The notes under the pieces: generated by a model
Seen by the model: the letters and a program-made list of their open reading frames with translations, nothing else
The model's database searches: none
What the model was told of the DNA's origin: nothing
In this document: positions 51,384-60,949 of the stretch, one piece after another
Layout: each line of letters begins with the position of its first letter
How positions within the stretch are numbered: position 1 is the first letter of the stretch
Translations under genes and position numbers: made by a program
Assembly (NCBI GenBank): GCA_963714255.1
Contig: CAVQNU010000015.1
Location: 254,138 to 318,137 of the forward strand
Direction: 5' to 3'
DNA: 64,000 nt
Source: Rhodovastum sp963714255
GTDB taxonomy: Bacteria > Pseudomonadota > Alphaproteobacteria > Acetobacterales > Acetobacteraceae

Positions 51384-51648
51384 GTCGGCGTGGCTCCTGG
51401 GATCAGGCGGGCGCGAGGGTTCATACGAACCGGTACTGCCGACTGACAAGGGACCACGGCGGAACCCCTTGCCGCTGCGCCCGCGCAACGCAGCGATATC
51501 CGGAATGTTTCTTCGAACCGTAATGTTAACGTGCGGGATGGCGCGACGGAATGCGCCGTAACTCCGCGCGAACGCGCCGGGCCTGCCGGCCAGTGCGTGA
51601 TGCTCCGCCGACCGGCGGGCCAGCAAAGCGGGTAGAGGGCAAAGTGAA

Positions 51649-53736
51649 ATGACGCTGAAGCAAGCCTACAGGACAAGCTGTGCAACGCTGGCGATTGTGG
51701 CGCTGCTGCAGAATGCGGCGGTGGCGGCGGGCACGCCGTCGAGCTCCGTTCTGGTCCCCGCCGGTGCGGTCGGCACCGCCGGCTCGGCGCAATACCGCAA
51801 CATCGAGTACATCAGCGGCCTTTCGACCCAGCGCAAGCTCGCGCTGCTGCGCGAGAAGGTGAAATACGTCTTCGTCATCTTCCAGGAAAACCGGTCGTTC
51901 GACCATTATTTCGGCACCTATCCGGGCGCCAACGGGCTGTTCGATGCCCATGGCAAGCTGATCACCACGCCGAACAGCGGCACAACTCAGTGGATTCGGG
52001 ACACGACCGGCAGCTACTTCAAGATGGCGCCGTTCCTGATCCCGACGACGGTCACCGATGTGAACGGCCGCACGGTGCAGATCTATCCCGAGGACACCGC
52101 CTCGACCGACCACTCGCACACCGGCATCGCCCACAGCGCCCATTTCGTCGAATCGACCAACCCGAAAACCGCGCAGAACGACGGCTACGCGCTGGACGAG
52201 GAAGGGCTGCACTTCTCCGGCGCCGCTTCCACGACCGCGACGGTGGTGAACGGGAGCAATGCCTCGCCGAGCACCAACCCGACGCTGGCACAGAAGCAGA
52301 TGGGCGAACTGGTGCTGGGGCATATCGACTGCAACACCATCCCGTTCCTGTGGAACTACGCCGACCGCTTCACCCTGTTCGACAATTTCCACCAGACCAT
52401 CATCGGACCGTCCACGCCGAATGCGATCGCCATGATCGCCGGCCAGTCGGGCGAGACGCAATGGGCGCTGCACCCGACGCAGTTCGCGACCGCCAGCAGC
52501 TACAGCGTGCCGGTGACCGGCGATGCGGGGCCGTTCGCGGGCTCGACAGGGTTTGCGGGCCACCCGGGCGACACCGCGCCGGTGAAGCCGCCCTATGGCA
52601 CGCAGGATGAGAGCCCGCTCACACCGCAGGTGAACCTGACCTTCGCCTCGCTGCCGCTGTCCTTCATGGGCAAACAGATCAACCAGATCACCCTGGCGGA
52701 CCAGCACACCCAATTCGACCTGATGGACGTGCAGCAAGACATCGCGACCATCGCCAGCTCGGACCCGAACGTGAACTGGGGCTGGTACCAGCAGGGCTTC
52801 GACACGGAACCTTTTGGCGGGACGCTGAACGCCTCCTACATCGTGCACCACAACGGCCCGCAATATTTCGGCTATGTCGGCGACAATACGATCGAACAGA
52901 CCTACCTGCACGGCCTGGGCGACTTCTTCAACGACGTTGCCAACCAGAACCTGCCGGCAAATGGCGGCGTGTTCTACGTGCGGGGCGGCTACGCCAACAA
53001 TGACAGCCTGGTTCCGCAGGTGCCGAACGCCGCCGAACAGGCCGATTTTGCCGGTAATGACGACCATCCGGGCTATTCCGACGCGTTCATCTCCGAGGCG
53101 CAGGTGGCCGACGCGGTGAACGCCATCGCCAACAGCCCGTACTGGCAAAACAGCGCGATCATCATCACCTACGACGAAACCGACGGGCTGTACGACCACG
53201 CGCCGTTCAACGTCCGTTCGTGGGACCAGAACAACGTGGCCCTGGCCGGCGGCCCGCGCATCCCTGCGATCGTGATCTCGCCTTACAGCGTGGCGCACAG
53301 CATCTCGACAGCCTACAGCGAGCATAGCTCGGTGATTAAGTTCATCGACGAGCTGTTCAGCCTGGTGCCGCTGGCCGACCTGCCGGACGAAAAGCGCGCG
53401 CGCACGCTCGGCCAGAGCAACCCGGCCATCGCCCAGAGCAACCTTGGGCCGGCCGACGATCTGGTCACCCCGATGGGCGACCTGACCGAGGCGTTCGACA
53501 ACGACCGTCTGCTCGGCAACGTGCCGCTGCTGCCGGCGAGCTATGCCAAGATCGATCCGGCGGTCGTCCACAGCCTGCCGCACCTTAACCGGCAGGGCTG
53601 CTCGGTGCTTCACATCACGCCGACCGACTACCCGAACGGGGTGTCGCAGCCCCCGTCCGATCCTGCGCTCGGGGATTTCAACCCGCGGCCGTCCACTGCT
53701 CCGGGTAATCCGACTTCGGGGAACTGGACGCCCTGA
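51649..53736 (+). CDS. Secreted phosphoesterase (phospholipase C / acid phosphatase family)
   Basis: A 695-residue exported protein. A Sec signal peptide is present at 1-27 (TLAIVALLQNAAVAAG). The phosphoesterase domain opens with VFVIFQENRSFDHYFGTYPG, the metal-binding hallmark of PlcC/AcpA-type enzymes. Later metal-ligand motifs include GPSTPNAIAMIAGQSGE and AIIITYDETDGLYDHAP, and PAIVISPYS. It hydrolyses phosphate esters, perhaps phospholipids. Phospholipase C proteins of this family are classic type II substrates, and this one is immediately beside gspG, divergently transcribed. It is followed by a good terminator. No lipobox, so it is probably released outside the cell. Confidence 0.85.
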   Translation: MTLKQAYRTSCATLAIVALLQNAAVAAGTPSSSVLVPAGAVGTAGSAQYRNIEYISGLSTQRKLALLREKVKYVFVIFQENRSFDHYFGTYPGANGLFDAHGKLITTPNSGTTQWIRDTTGSYFKMAPFLIPTTVTDVNGRTVQIYPEDTASTDHSHTGIAHSAHFVESTNPKTAQNDGYALDEEGLHFSGAASTTATVVNGSNASPSTNPTLAQKQMGELVLGHIDCNTIPFLWNYADRFTLFDNFHQTIIGPSTPNAIAMIAGQSGETQWALHPTQFATASSYSVPVTGDAGPFAGSTGFAGHPGDTAPVKPPYGTQDESPLTPQVNLTFASLPLSFMGKQINQITLADQHTQFDLMDVQQDIATIASSDPNVNWGWYQQGFDTEPFGGTLNASYIVHHNGPQYFGYVGDNTIEQTYLHGLGDFFNDVANQNLPANGGVFYVRGGYANNDSLVPQVPNAAEQADFAGNDDHPGYSDAFISEAQVADAVNAIANSPYWQNSAIIITYDETDGLYDHAPFNVRSWDQNNVALAGGPRIPAIVISPYSVAHSISTAYSEHSSVIKFIDELFSLVPLADLPDEKRARTLGQSNPAIAQSNLGPADDLVTPMGDLTEAFDNDRLLGNVPLLPASYAKIDPAVVHSLPHLNRQGCSVLHITPTDYPNGVSQPPSDPALGDFNPRPSTAPGNPTSGNWTP

Positions 53737-53757
53737 TCACGCCGCGACTCGCAACAC

Positions 53758-53796
53758 GGGGACGGAGCCGGTTGGCTCCGTCCCCGCACTTTTTTC
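53758..53796 (+). terminator. Rho-independent terminator after the phosphoesterase gene
   Basis: A perfect 12-base stem GGGGACGGAGCC/GGCTCCGTCCCC with a four-base loop, followed by a run of six T within ten bases. It begins 21 bases after the stop codon. Confidence 0.9.
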
Positions 53797-53819
53797 GGCA
53801 AGGCTTCAGGGTGTACGGA

Positions 53820-54845
53820 ATGCGACTTGACTGGCGAAGCGCCCTGCTGGTGGCGGCGGGGCTGGCGGGCGCGACGGCGGACGCAAAGGCCGGCGCCACG
53901 CTCGACACGATCCGCCATGCAGGCACCGTCAGCTGCGGCGTGGTCACCGAAATCCAAGAATACAACAAGGAGGATCTGCACGGCAGGCTCGACGGGCTTG
54001 GCCTGGAGGTCTGCAAGGCGATCACCGTCGCCACGCTCGGCGATGCCGGCCACTTGCAGCCGAAATCGTTCCCGGTCGAGCAGGAGGCGCTGGCCGCGCT
54101 GCAGAAAGGCGATGTCGACGTTCTGGTGGGCGTAACGCCGAGCGCCAGCAGCGTCCGGCAATATGGTGTGCAGTTCGGCCCGCCGGTGTTCTACGACGCC
54201 CAGGGCATCATGGTGCACCGCGCGGCGGGCATCCGCACGCTCGCCGATCTGGCGCACCGGCACGTTTGCTTCATCGACGGCACCGATACGCAGCTGGTGC
54301 TGGACGCGGCGATGCGCGCCCGCGGCATCGCCTATGAACCCTATCCGTTCCAGGAGGAGGGGGAGATGGACGCCGCGCTCGCGGTCGGCCATTGCGACTC
54401 CATGAGTGCCGACCTCTCGCGTCTGGCCGAGAAACGCTCCAGCTTCCATGCCCTGGCCGCCGAGTTCGTGCTGCTGGCGGAGACGTTCACGCTGGAACCG
54501 ATCGCGCCCGCCTATCGGCAAGGCGACCCGCAATGGGGCGCCATCGTCGACTGGACGGTGCACGCGCTGGTGCAGGCCGAGGCGAGCGGCGTCACCCAGG
54601 CCAATGTGGCGGCGATGCGCGACAGCGCCGATCCTGCCGTCCAGCGCTTGCTGGGCATTGATTTCGCCGCCGGGCGCGCGCTGGGCCTTGAGCACGACTG
54701 GGCCGCGCGGGTGATCGAAGCCGTCGGCAATTACGGCGAGATCTACGCCCGCACCGTGGGGCAGGATTCGCCGATGCGTCTGCCGCGGGGCGTCAATGCG
54801 CTGTGGACCACCGGCGGGCTGATGCATCCGCTGCCGGTGCGCTGA
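53820..54845 (+). CDS. Periplasmic solute-binding protein, amino-acid type, orphan
   Basis: A 341-residue protein with a short signal peptide (ALLVAAGLAGATADAKAG) and a family-3 binding-protein fold: TLDTIRHAGTVSCGVVTEIQ, then GLGLEVCKAITVATLGD, VDVLVGVTPSAS, and GIRTLADLAHRHVCFIDGTD. It resembles the general amino-acid receptor AapJ. No permease or ATPase is adjacent, so it either serves a transporter elsewhere or acts as a sensor. It starts after the terminator of the phosphoesterase gene; ATG at 53820 is used, with GTG 53811 as an alternative. The RND adaptor follows 50 bases later. Confidence 0.75.
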   Translation: MRLDWRSALLVAAGLAGATADAKAGATLDTIRHAGTVSCGVVTEIQEYNKEDLHGRLDGLGLEVCKAITVATLGDAGHLQPKSFPVEQEALAALQKGDVDVLVGVTPSASSVRQYGVQFGPPVFYDAQGIMVHRAAGIRTLADLAHRHVCFIDGTDTQLVLDAAMRARGIAYEPYPFQEEGEMDAALAVGHCDSMSADLSRLAEKRSSFHALAAEFVLLAETFTLEPIAPAYRQGDPQWGAIVDWTVHALVQAEASGVTQANVAAMRDSADPAVQRLLGIDFAAGRALGLEHDWAARVIEAVGNYGEIYARTVGQDSPMRLPRGVNALWTTGGLMHPLPVR

Positions 54846-54895
54846 ATCGGAGGCGGTGACCGGCAGAATAGACCGTTGGCGTGGAGGCTAGATTG

Positions 54896-56221
54896 ATGGA
54901 TGTGCAGGCGCCGGTCGTTCGCCCGCCCGCTCCCCAGACGTCCCCGGCCGACGGGCATGAGCTGCCTATGCCGCGGCCCCGCCACCTGTCCCGCAGGGCG
55001 CAACTCGCCCTGTTGGCCGTGCCGGCCGCACTGTTGGCGGGTGCTGTCCTGTTCGGCCCGGCACCGTTCGAACAGGCAACCACACCGCCCGACGCGGCCA
55101 GCCCGGCCGGGCCGGATGACGGTTTCAAGCCAACCGCGCAGCAATGGGCAAGCTTCGCCATCGCGCCGGTCGGACAGGCGGTGTTCGCGCCGGTGCAGGA
55201 AACCGACGGCAAGATCGCCTTCGATGACGATCTGACCACGCCGGTCTTCTCGCCCTTCACCGGCAGCGTCACCAGGATGTTCGCCCGGGCGGGCGACAAG
55301 GTCCGGCGCGGCGATCCGCTGCTCGCGGTGCAGGCGGCTGAGTTCGTGCAGGGCCAGAACGACCTGATCACCGCCGAGGCCACGCTGAAAACCGCGCGCG
55401 CCCAGCTCAATCTGGCGCAGACCAGCGAAAAGCGGCAGCACGCGCTGTACCTCGCCCAGGGCGGCGCGCTGAAGGACTGGCAGCAAAGCCAGGTCGATCT
55501 GGCGACCGCCGAGGCGGGGCTGCGCAGTGCCGAAATCGCGCTTGGCGCCGTGCGCAACCGGCTGCGCATCCTGGGCAGGACCGACCCGGACATCGACGCC
55601 ATGCAGAGCGCGCCGGACGCGATGCGCTTCAGTCCGCAGGCGCTGATCGCCGCCCCGATCGACGGCGTCGTGACCCAGCGCCAGGTGGGCCTCGGGCAGA
55701 ATATCGTCAGCCAGTCCAATGGCGGATCAACGCCGGTGTTCCTGATCGGCGGCCTGTCGAAAGTCTGGCTGCTGGCCAATGCGCGCGAGGCGGACTCGCG
55801 TCTGTTCCATGCCGGCGACCCGGTCGAGGTGCGCGTGCCGGCCTTTCCGGGCCAGGTGTTCAGCGCCCGGCTGTCCTACGTCGCGCCGTCGATCGATCCC
55901 GCCACGCACCGTCTGCCGGTGCGCGCCGAAGTCGACAATCCGGGCGAGCTGCTCAAGCCGGAAATGCTGGCGAGCTTTCGCATCACCACCGGCAGCGCCG
56001 CCGTCTCGCCCGCCGTGCCGGAAGGCGCGGTTATCTACGAAGGCGACACGGCGCATGTCTGGGTCGCCAGGCAGACCGACCGGACGCTGGCCATCCGCGC
56101 CATCACCACCGGGCGGATCAGCCAGGGCATGGTGCAGGTGCTGGCCGGGCTGCAGCCGGGCGAACTGGTGGTGACCGCAGGCTCGCTGTTCATCGACCGC
56201 GCGGTGGGCGGAGGCGACTGA
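54896..56221 (+). CDS. RND efflux periplasmic adaptor (CzcB/CusB-like)
   Basis: A 441-residue membrane-fusion protein from the ATG at 54896, which has GGAGG eight bases before it. It has one span at about 39-57 (LALLAVPAALLAGAVLFG). Lipoyl/barrel halves flank a helical hairpin (FSPFTGSVTRMFARAGDKVR, TAEATLKTARAQLNLAQTSE, then LIAAPIDGVVTQRQVGLGQN). The rest is the beta-barrel and membrane-proximal domain (FSARLSYVAPSIDPATHRLP). It bridges the RND pump to an outer-membrane channel. The pump gene starts one base after its stop. The CzcB likeness suggests metal or other cation export but no metal-binding N-terminal motif is evident. Confidence 0.85.
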   Translation: MDVQAPVVRPPAPQTSPADGHELPMPRPRHLSRRAQLALLAVPAALLAGAVLFGPAPFEQATTPPDAASPAGPDDGFKPTAQQWASFAIAPVGQAVFAPVQETDGKIAFDDDLTTPVFSPFTGSVTRMFARAGDKVRRGDPLLAVQAAEFVQGQNDLITAEATLKTARAQLNLAQTSEKRQHALYLAQGGALKDWQQSQVDLATAEAGLRSAEIALGAVRNRLRILGRTDPDIDAMQSAPDAMRFSPQALIAAPIDGVVTQRQVGLGQNIVSQSNGGSTPVFLIGGLSKVWLLANAREADSRLFHAGDPVEVRVPAFPGQVFSARLSYVAPSIDPATHRLPVRAEVDNPGELLKPEMLASFRITTGSAAVSPAVPEGAVIYEGDTAHVWVARQTDRTLAIRAITTGRISQGMVQVLAGLQPGELVVTAGSLFIDRAVGGGD

Positions 56222-56222
56222 G

Positions 56223-59200
56223 GTGGATCACGTCGTTGCGTTTGCCCTGAAGCACCGTGTGTTGATGGTCGTGCTCATGGCTTTCGTGTTCGCCGCCGGC
56301 GGTGCGGCCTTCCTGCGGCTGAACATCGAGGCCTATCCCGATCCGGTGCCGCCGCTGGTCGAAATCATCGCACAGAACCCCGGCCAGTCCGCCGAGGAGA
56401 TCGAGCGCTACATCACCATTCCGATCGAAGTGCAGATGGCGGGCATTCCGCACCTCGCCTCGTTGCGGACCATTTCGGTATTCGGCCTGTCCGACGTGCG
56501 GGTGCAGTTCACCGACGAGCTGACTTACGAGCAGGCGGAGCAATGGGTGATCAACCGGCTGGCGCAGCTGGCGCCGCTGCCGAACGGGGTCACGCCGCAA
56601 ATATCGCCCGAAAGCCCAATCGGCGAGATCCTGCGTTACCGGATCGTCGGGCCGCCGCACTACTCGGTCACCGATCTCAAGACCATCCAGGACTGGATGC
56701 TGGAGCGCCGTTTCCGCGCGGTGCCGGGCGTGATCGACGTGGATGGCTGGGGCCAGACGAAAACCTACGAAGTGACGATCGACCAGAGCCAGCTCGCGCA
56801 TTTCGGCCTGACCGTGCCGCAGGTTCTGGCGGCGCTGAACAACGCCAACATCAATGTGGGCGGGCAGACGGTGACGATCGGGCCGCAGGCGGCGGTGGTG
56901 CGCGGCATCGGCCTGATCCACTCCATGGATGACATCCGCAACACGATCCTCAGCGCCAATGGCGGCTCGCCGGTGATGGTCAGCGATGTGGCACGGGTGA
57001 GCGTCGGCCATCTGCCGCGGCTCGGCATCGCCGGCCAGGACGATGCCGACGACATCGTGCAAGGCATCGTGCTAATGCGCCGCGGCGCCGACAGCCTGCC
57101 GACCATCCGGCGGGTCGAAGCGGAGATGGACAAGATCAACAGCTCCGGCGTGTTGCCGCCGGGCGTCAGGGTCGAGAAAATCTACGACCGGTCGGAACTG
57201 ATCCGCCTCACCACCCGCACCGTGCTGAGCAACACGCTGTTCGGCATCGGCCTGATCTTCCTGGTGCAATGGATTTTCCTCGGCAATTTGCGCAGCGCGG
57301 TGATTGTCGCGGCCACCATTCCGTTCGCCCTCGCCCTCGCCATAGCGCTGATGCTGCTGCGCGGCGAATCGGCCAATCTTCTGTCGGTGGGCGCGATCGA
57401 CTTCGGATTGATCGTCGATGCCACCGTCATCATGGTGGAGAACATCTTCCGCCGCCTGTCGCAGCGCCCGGAGGAGCGCTTTGCCTATGCGCTGCCGGCG
57501 GACCGCGCCCTCTATGCCGGCGATCTGCGCGGCAAGCCGCGCGTGATCGTCACCGCGGCGACCGAGGTGAACCGCAGCATTTTCTTCTCCGCCGCCATCA
57601 TCATCGCCGCTTTCGTGCCGCTGTTCACCATGAGCGGGATCGAGGGCCATATTTTCGCCCCGATGGCGAAAACCTATTTCTACGCCATCGCCGGCGGCCT
57701 GCTCGCCACGTTTACCATCACGCCGGCGCTGAGCGCCCTGCTGCTGCGCGATCACGTGCAGGAGTCCGAGACGATCGTGGTGCGCGCCCTGCGCCGCCTG
57801 TATCGTCCGGTGCTCGCCTTCATGCTGGCGAACCGGCTGCTGGTGCTCGGCAGCCTGCTGCTGCTGCTGCTGTTCAGCGGTGTCGCCGCGCGTTCGCTCG
57901 GGCTGGAGTTTCTGCCCAAGCTCGAGGAAGGCAATTTCCTGATCGGCGTGACGATGCCGACCTCGATATCGCTGGAGGAGGGCAACGGCCCGGTCAACCG
58001 GATGCGCACGCTGTTGCGCGGATTCCCCGAAGTCAGCACGGTCGTTTCGCAGCAGGGCCGCCCGGATGACGGCACCGACACGACGGGTTTTTTCAATGCC
58101 GAGTTCTTCGTGGCGTTGCGCCCGCAGGCAAGCTGGCCACCGGGCATCGACAAGGAAACCCTCGCCAGCCAGATGACCGCGTCCCTGCGGGCCGAATTCC
58201 CCGCCGTCGATTTCTATTTCTCGCAGTACATCGAGGACAATGTCGAGGAAGCCGCCACCGGGGTGAAGGGCGAAAGCTCGGCCAAGCTCTATGGCAACGA
58301 TCTGGAAAGCCTGGAAAAAACCGCAGGCAAGATCAAGGCGGCGCTGGCGTCGGTGCCGGGCATCGCCGATCTTGCGGTGCGCACGGCGCTCGGCCAGCCG
58401 ACCCTGCGCATCGACATCGATCGCATCCGCGCGGCGCGCTATGGGCTGGCGCCGGGCGACGTGAACGCGACCGTGCAGGCGGCGATCGGCGGCCAGGCGG
58501 CCGGCAACCTGTATGAGAACGGCAGCGATCGCAATTTCCCGATCATCGTGCGGCTGGCGCCGGAATACCGCGGCAATCTGGAGGCGATCCGCCGCATCGC
58601 CATCGGCGCCCCCACGCCGGGCGGCGGCACAACGCCGATTCCGCTGGGCGATGTGGCGACCGTGCGGCTCGCCTCGGGGGCCGCGTTCATTTATCGCGAG
58701 CAGCAGGAACGCTACATTCCGATCACGTTTTCGGTGCGCGGCCGCGATCTCGGCGGCACGGTGCTGCAGGCGCAGCAGGCGGTCGCCGGGAAGGTGGCGT
58801 TGCCGGCCGGGTTTCATCTCGAATGGGTCGGCGAGTTCGGCAATCTGGAGGATGCAATGTCGCGTCTGGCGGTGGTGGTGCCCTTGTCGGTCGTCGTGAT
58901 CTGCGTGCTGCTCTATGTGAATTTCGGCTCGGTGACCGACATGCTGCTGGCCGCCAGCGTGATTCCGATGGCGCTGATCGGCGGCATCCTGGCGCTTTAC
59001 CTCACCGCCACACCGTTCAGCGTGTCCGCCGCCATCGGCTTCGTTGCTCTGTTCGGCATCGCGACGATGGACGGCATCATCGTGCTGACTTTTTTCAACC
59101 GGATGGTCGAAGCCGGGTTCGATCGCGCCGCTGCGATATGGCAGGCCGGCCAGGCGCGCCTGCGGCCCGCCATGATGACTTCCGTCGTGGCCGCGGCCGG

Positions 59201-59390
59201 ATTGCTGCCGGCCGCGCTCTCTCATGGCATCGGTTCGCAGGTGCAGCGGCCGCTGGCCTTCGTGGTGGTGGGCGGGGCGTTGCTGGGGCCGGTGCTGATT
59301 CTGCTGGTGCTGCCGGTGCTGATCGACCTGTTCTCGCGGTGCGGCGTGGCGCAGGGGGTGCCTGACGCGGTGGGGAGGCCGGCGGAGTAG
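56223..59390 (+). CDS. Heavy-metal-type RND efflux pump (CzcA/CusA-like)
   Basis: A 1055-residue inner-membrane proton antiporter. GTG at 56223 has GGAGG eight bases before. The plan is typical of RND pumps: a first span (HRVLMVVLMAFVFAAGGAAF), a large periplasmic loop with YPDPVPPLVEIIAQNPGQSA, spans 2-6 with GAIDFGLIVDATVIMVENIF (the HME-type span-4 motif, with DAT in place of the usual DGAV), a second loop, and a C-terminal set (ILALYLTATPFSVSAAIGFV, then FFNRMVEAGFDRA). Together with the adaptor it would export a metal ion or solvent-like compound; the changed motif makes metal specificity uncertain. The outer-membrane factor is not in the window. Confidence 0.88.
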   Translation: MDHVVAFALKHRVLMVVLMAFVFAAGGAAFLRLNIEAYPDPVPPLVEIIAQNPGQSAEEIERYITIPIEVQMAGIPHLASLRTISVFGLSDVRVQFTDELTYEQAEQWVINRLAQLAPLPNGVTPQISPESPIGEILRYRIVGPPHYSVTDLKTIQDWMLERRFRAVPGVIDVDGWGQTKTYEVTIDQSQLAHFGLTVPQVLAALNNANINVGGQTVTIGPQAAVVRGIGLIHSMDDIRNTILSANGGSPVMVSDVARVSVGHLPRLGIAGQDDADDIVQGIVLMRRGADSLPTIRRVEAEMDKINSSGVLPPGVRVEKIYDRSELIRLTTRTVLSNTLFGIGLIFLVQWIFLGNLRSAVIVAATIPFALALAIALMLLRGESANLLSVGAIDFGLIVDATVIMVENIFRRLSQRPEERFAYALPADRALYAGDLRGKPRVIVTAATEVNRSIFFSAAIIIAAFVPLFTMSGIEGHIFAPMAKTYFYAIAGGLLATFTITPALSALLLRDHVQESETIVVRALRRLYRPVLAFMLANRLLVLGSLLLLLLFSGVAARSLGLEFLPKLEEGNFLIGVTMPTSISLEEGNGPVNRMRTLLRGFPEVSTVVSQQGRPDDGTDTTGFFNAEFFVALRPQASWPPGIDKETLASQMTASLRAEFPAVDFYFSQYIEDNVEEAATGVKGESSAKLYGNDLESLEKTAGKIKAALASVPGIADLAVRTALGQPTLRIDIDRIRAARYGLAPGDVNATVQAAIGGQAAGNLYENGSDRNFPIIVRLAPEYRGNLEAIRRIAIGAPTPGGGTTPIPLGDVATVRLASGAAFIYREQQERYIPITFSVRGRDLGGTVLQAQQAVAGKVALPAGFHLEWVGEFGNLEDAMSRLAVVVPLSVVVICVLLYVNFGSVTDMLLAASVIPMALIGGILALYLTATPFSVSAAIGFVALFGIATMDGIIVLTFFNRMVEAGFDRAAAIWQAGQARLRPAMMTSVVAAAGLLPAALSHGIGSQVQRPLAFVVVGGALLGPVLILLVLPVLIDLFSRCGVAQGVPDAVGRPAE

Positions 59391-59487
59391 CCGGGGCTTT
59401 GCCCCTGGACCCCTTTGCCTAAGGAATGGGGTCAAGGGGGCCACCGCCCCCTTGCGGGTCCAGGGCAGAGCCCTGGCCTTCCTTCCT
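59391..59487. repeat. Dispersed palindromic repeat, copy 9
   Basis: Begins CCGGGGCTTTGCCCCTGG, continues CAAGGGGGC/GCCCCCTTG and ends with the core CCAGGGCAGAGCCCTGG plus CCTTCCTTCC. It lies immediately after the RND pump stop and before the lipase gene, both plus strand. Confidence 0.82.
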
Positions 59488-59568
59488 ATTTATCGCATCG
59501 ATCACCCAACGGCATTGGCACAGCAAGCCGCGCCTGCCCTATCATCGCCACGCACAGGGAGAGCGGAC

Positions 59569-60720
59569 ATGTCCACAACGCCAACCGAACGCCCGGTCCC
59601 CGATGCCGCCCAGCCGCGGCGGCGCGACGACCGTCAGATCGCTTTCGTGCTGCAAGGCGGCGGCGCGCTCGGTTCCTACCAGGCTGGCGTGTATGAGGCT
59701 CTGCACGGTGGCGGCTACGATCCCGACTGGGTGGCCGGCATTTCGATCGGCGCCATCAACGCCGCCCTGATCGCCGGCAACGCGCCGGATTACCGGGTGG
59801 CGAAGCTGCGCAGTTTCTGGGAACAGGTGTCCATGCCGTCGGCCGGCTGGCCTGACCTGCCGTTCGAGCCCTGGCAGCAGGCGGTGCGCCAGGGCGGTGC
59901 GCTGGCTGCGGTGCTGTTCGGCCAGCCCGGCTTCTTCCGCCCGAACCTGCTGGAATTCTGGCGCACCGGCCGGCCGCCCACCAGCTTCTACGACACCACC
60001 GAGCTGCGGGCGACGTTGGAGCGGCTGGTTGATTTCGACCGTATCAACCACGGGCCGATGCGGCTCAGTGTCGGCGCGGTGAACGTGCGCACCGGCAATT
60101 TCGTCTATTTCGACAGCGCCCGCGAGCCCATCGGGCCCGAGCACGTCATGGCCAGCGGCGCCCTGCCGCCCGGCTTTCCGGCGGTGGAGATCGACGGCGA
60201 GCTGTACTGGGACGGCGGCCTGGTTTCCAACACGCCGCTGCAATATGTGCTCGACAGCACGCCGCGCCTCAGCACGCTGGCTTTTCAGGTCGATGTCTTC
60301 CCCGCCAGCGGCGATGTGCCGGGCAATATCGAATCGGTTGAGGAACGGCGGAAGGATATCGTGTATTCCAGCCGCACCCGGATGGGGGTGAACTCGTTTC
60401 GCACCATGCACAATCTGCGCCGCCGTATTTCCAAGCTGCTCGCCAGCCTGCCGCCCGAACTGGCAACAACGCCCGAGGCCGACGCGCTGCGCGATGCCGC
60501 CTGCCAGACCCGGATGGACGTGGTGGAGCTGATTTACCGCTCCCGTGCCGTGCAGGGCTCGCACAAGGATTACGAGTTCTCGCGCGCCACCATGGCGGCG
60601 CGCTGGGACCAGGGGATGCACGATGCGCAGGCCACCCTCGCCGCCGCGCCCTGGCTGGAGCCGATGCCGCCCGAGATGGGGGTACGCACCTTCGACGTGC
60701 TGCAGCGCCGCCATGGCTGA
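59569..60720 (+). CDS. Patatin-like phospholipase
   Basis: A 383-residue patatin-family serine hydrolase from the ATG at 59569 (GGGAGAG ribosome site). The oxyanion loop is VLQGGGALGSYQAGVYEAL (about 24-42), the nucleophile elbow WVAGISIGAINAAL (G-I-S-I-G), and the catalytic Asp lies in GELYWDGGLVSNTPLQYVL (D-G-G). The C-terminal part contains the segment usual in the DUF3734-type branch (SRTRMGVNSFRTMHNLRRRI). These enzymes cleave acyl esters of phospholipids; some act on polyhydroxyalkanoate-related or membrane lipids. There is no signal peptide. Its stop overlaps the next small gene, starting a run of coupled genes. Confidence 0.87.
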   Translation: MSTTPTERPVPDAAQPRRRDDRQIAFVLQGGGALGSYQAGVYEALHGGGYDPDWVAGISIGAINAALIAGNAPDYRVAKLRSFWEQVSMPSAGWPDLPFEPWQQAVRQGGALAAVLFGQPGFFRPNLLEFWRTGRPPTSFYDTTELRATLERLVDFDRINHGPMRLSVGAVNVRTGNFVYFDSAREPIGPEHVMASGALPPGFPAVEIDGELYWDGGLVSNTPLQYVLDSTPRLSTLAFQVDVFPASGDVPGNIESVEERRKDIVYSSRTRMGVNSFRTMHNLRRRISKLLASLPPELATTPEADALRDAACQTRMDVVELIYRSRAVQGSHKDYEFSRATMAARWDQGMHDAQATLAAAPWLEPMPPEMGVRTFDVLQRRHG

Positions 60721-60949
60721 GCTTGGCACCGCCGGCGCGGTCGCGCATGTCGTCTGGCTGCTGGCCTGCATCTGGGGCGGCATCGGCGCCCTGGTCGCCG
60801 CCGCTTTTCTGCTCGGCGGCGGCATCGAGCGGGTCGAGCCCGCGGCGCGCGGCGCCTATGCCGTGCGGCCGCTGCTGGTGCCGGGCATAATACTGCTCTG
60901 GCCGCTGGTGCTTTGGCGCTGGGCGGCGCTGGCGCGCGGCGGCGCGTGA
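60713..60949 (+). CDS. Small 78-residue membrane protein
   Basis: ATG at 60713 overlaps the lipase end by eight bases. Two membrane spans: VAHVVWLLACIWGGIGALVA and VRPLLVPGIILLWPLVLWRW, with a short acidic loop between. I do not recognise a family. It overlaps the next tiny gene by one base and shares an operon with a ferric-reductase/Rieske fusion, so it may be an accessory subunit of that membrane redox protein. Confidence 0.65.
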   Translation: MAELGTAGAVAHVVWLLACIWGGIGALVAAAFLLGGGIERVEPAARGAYAVRPLLVPGIILLWPLVLWRWAALARGGA

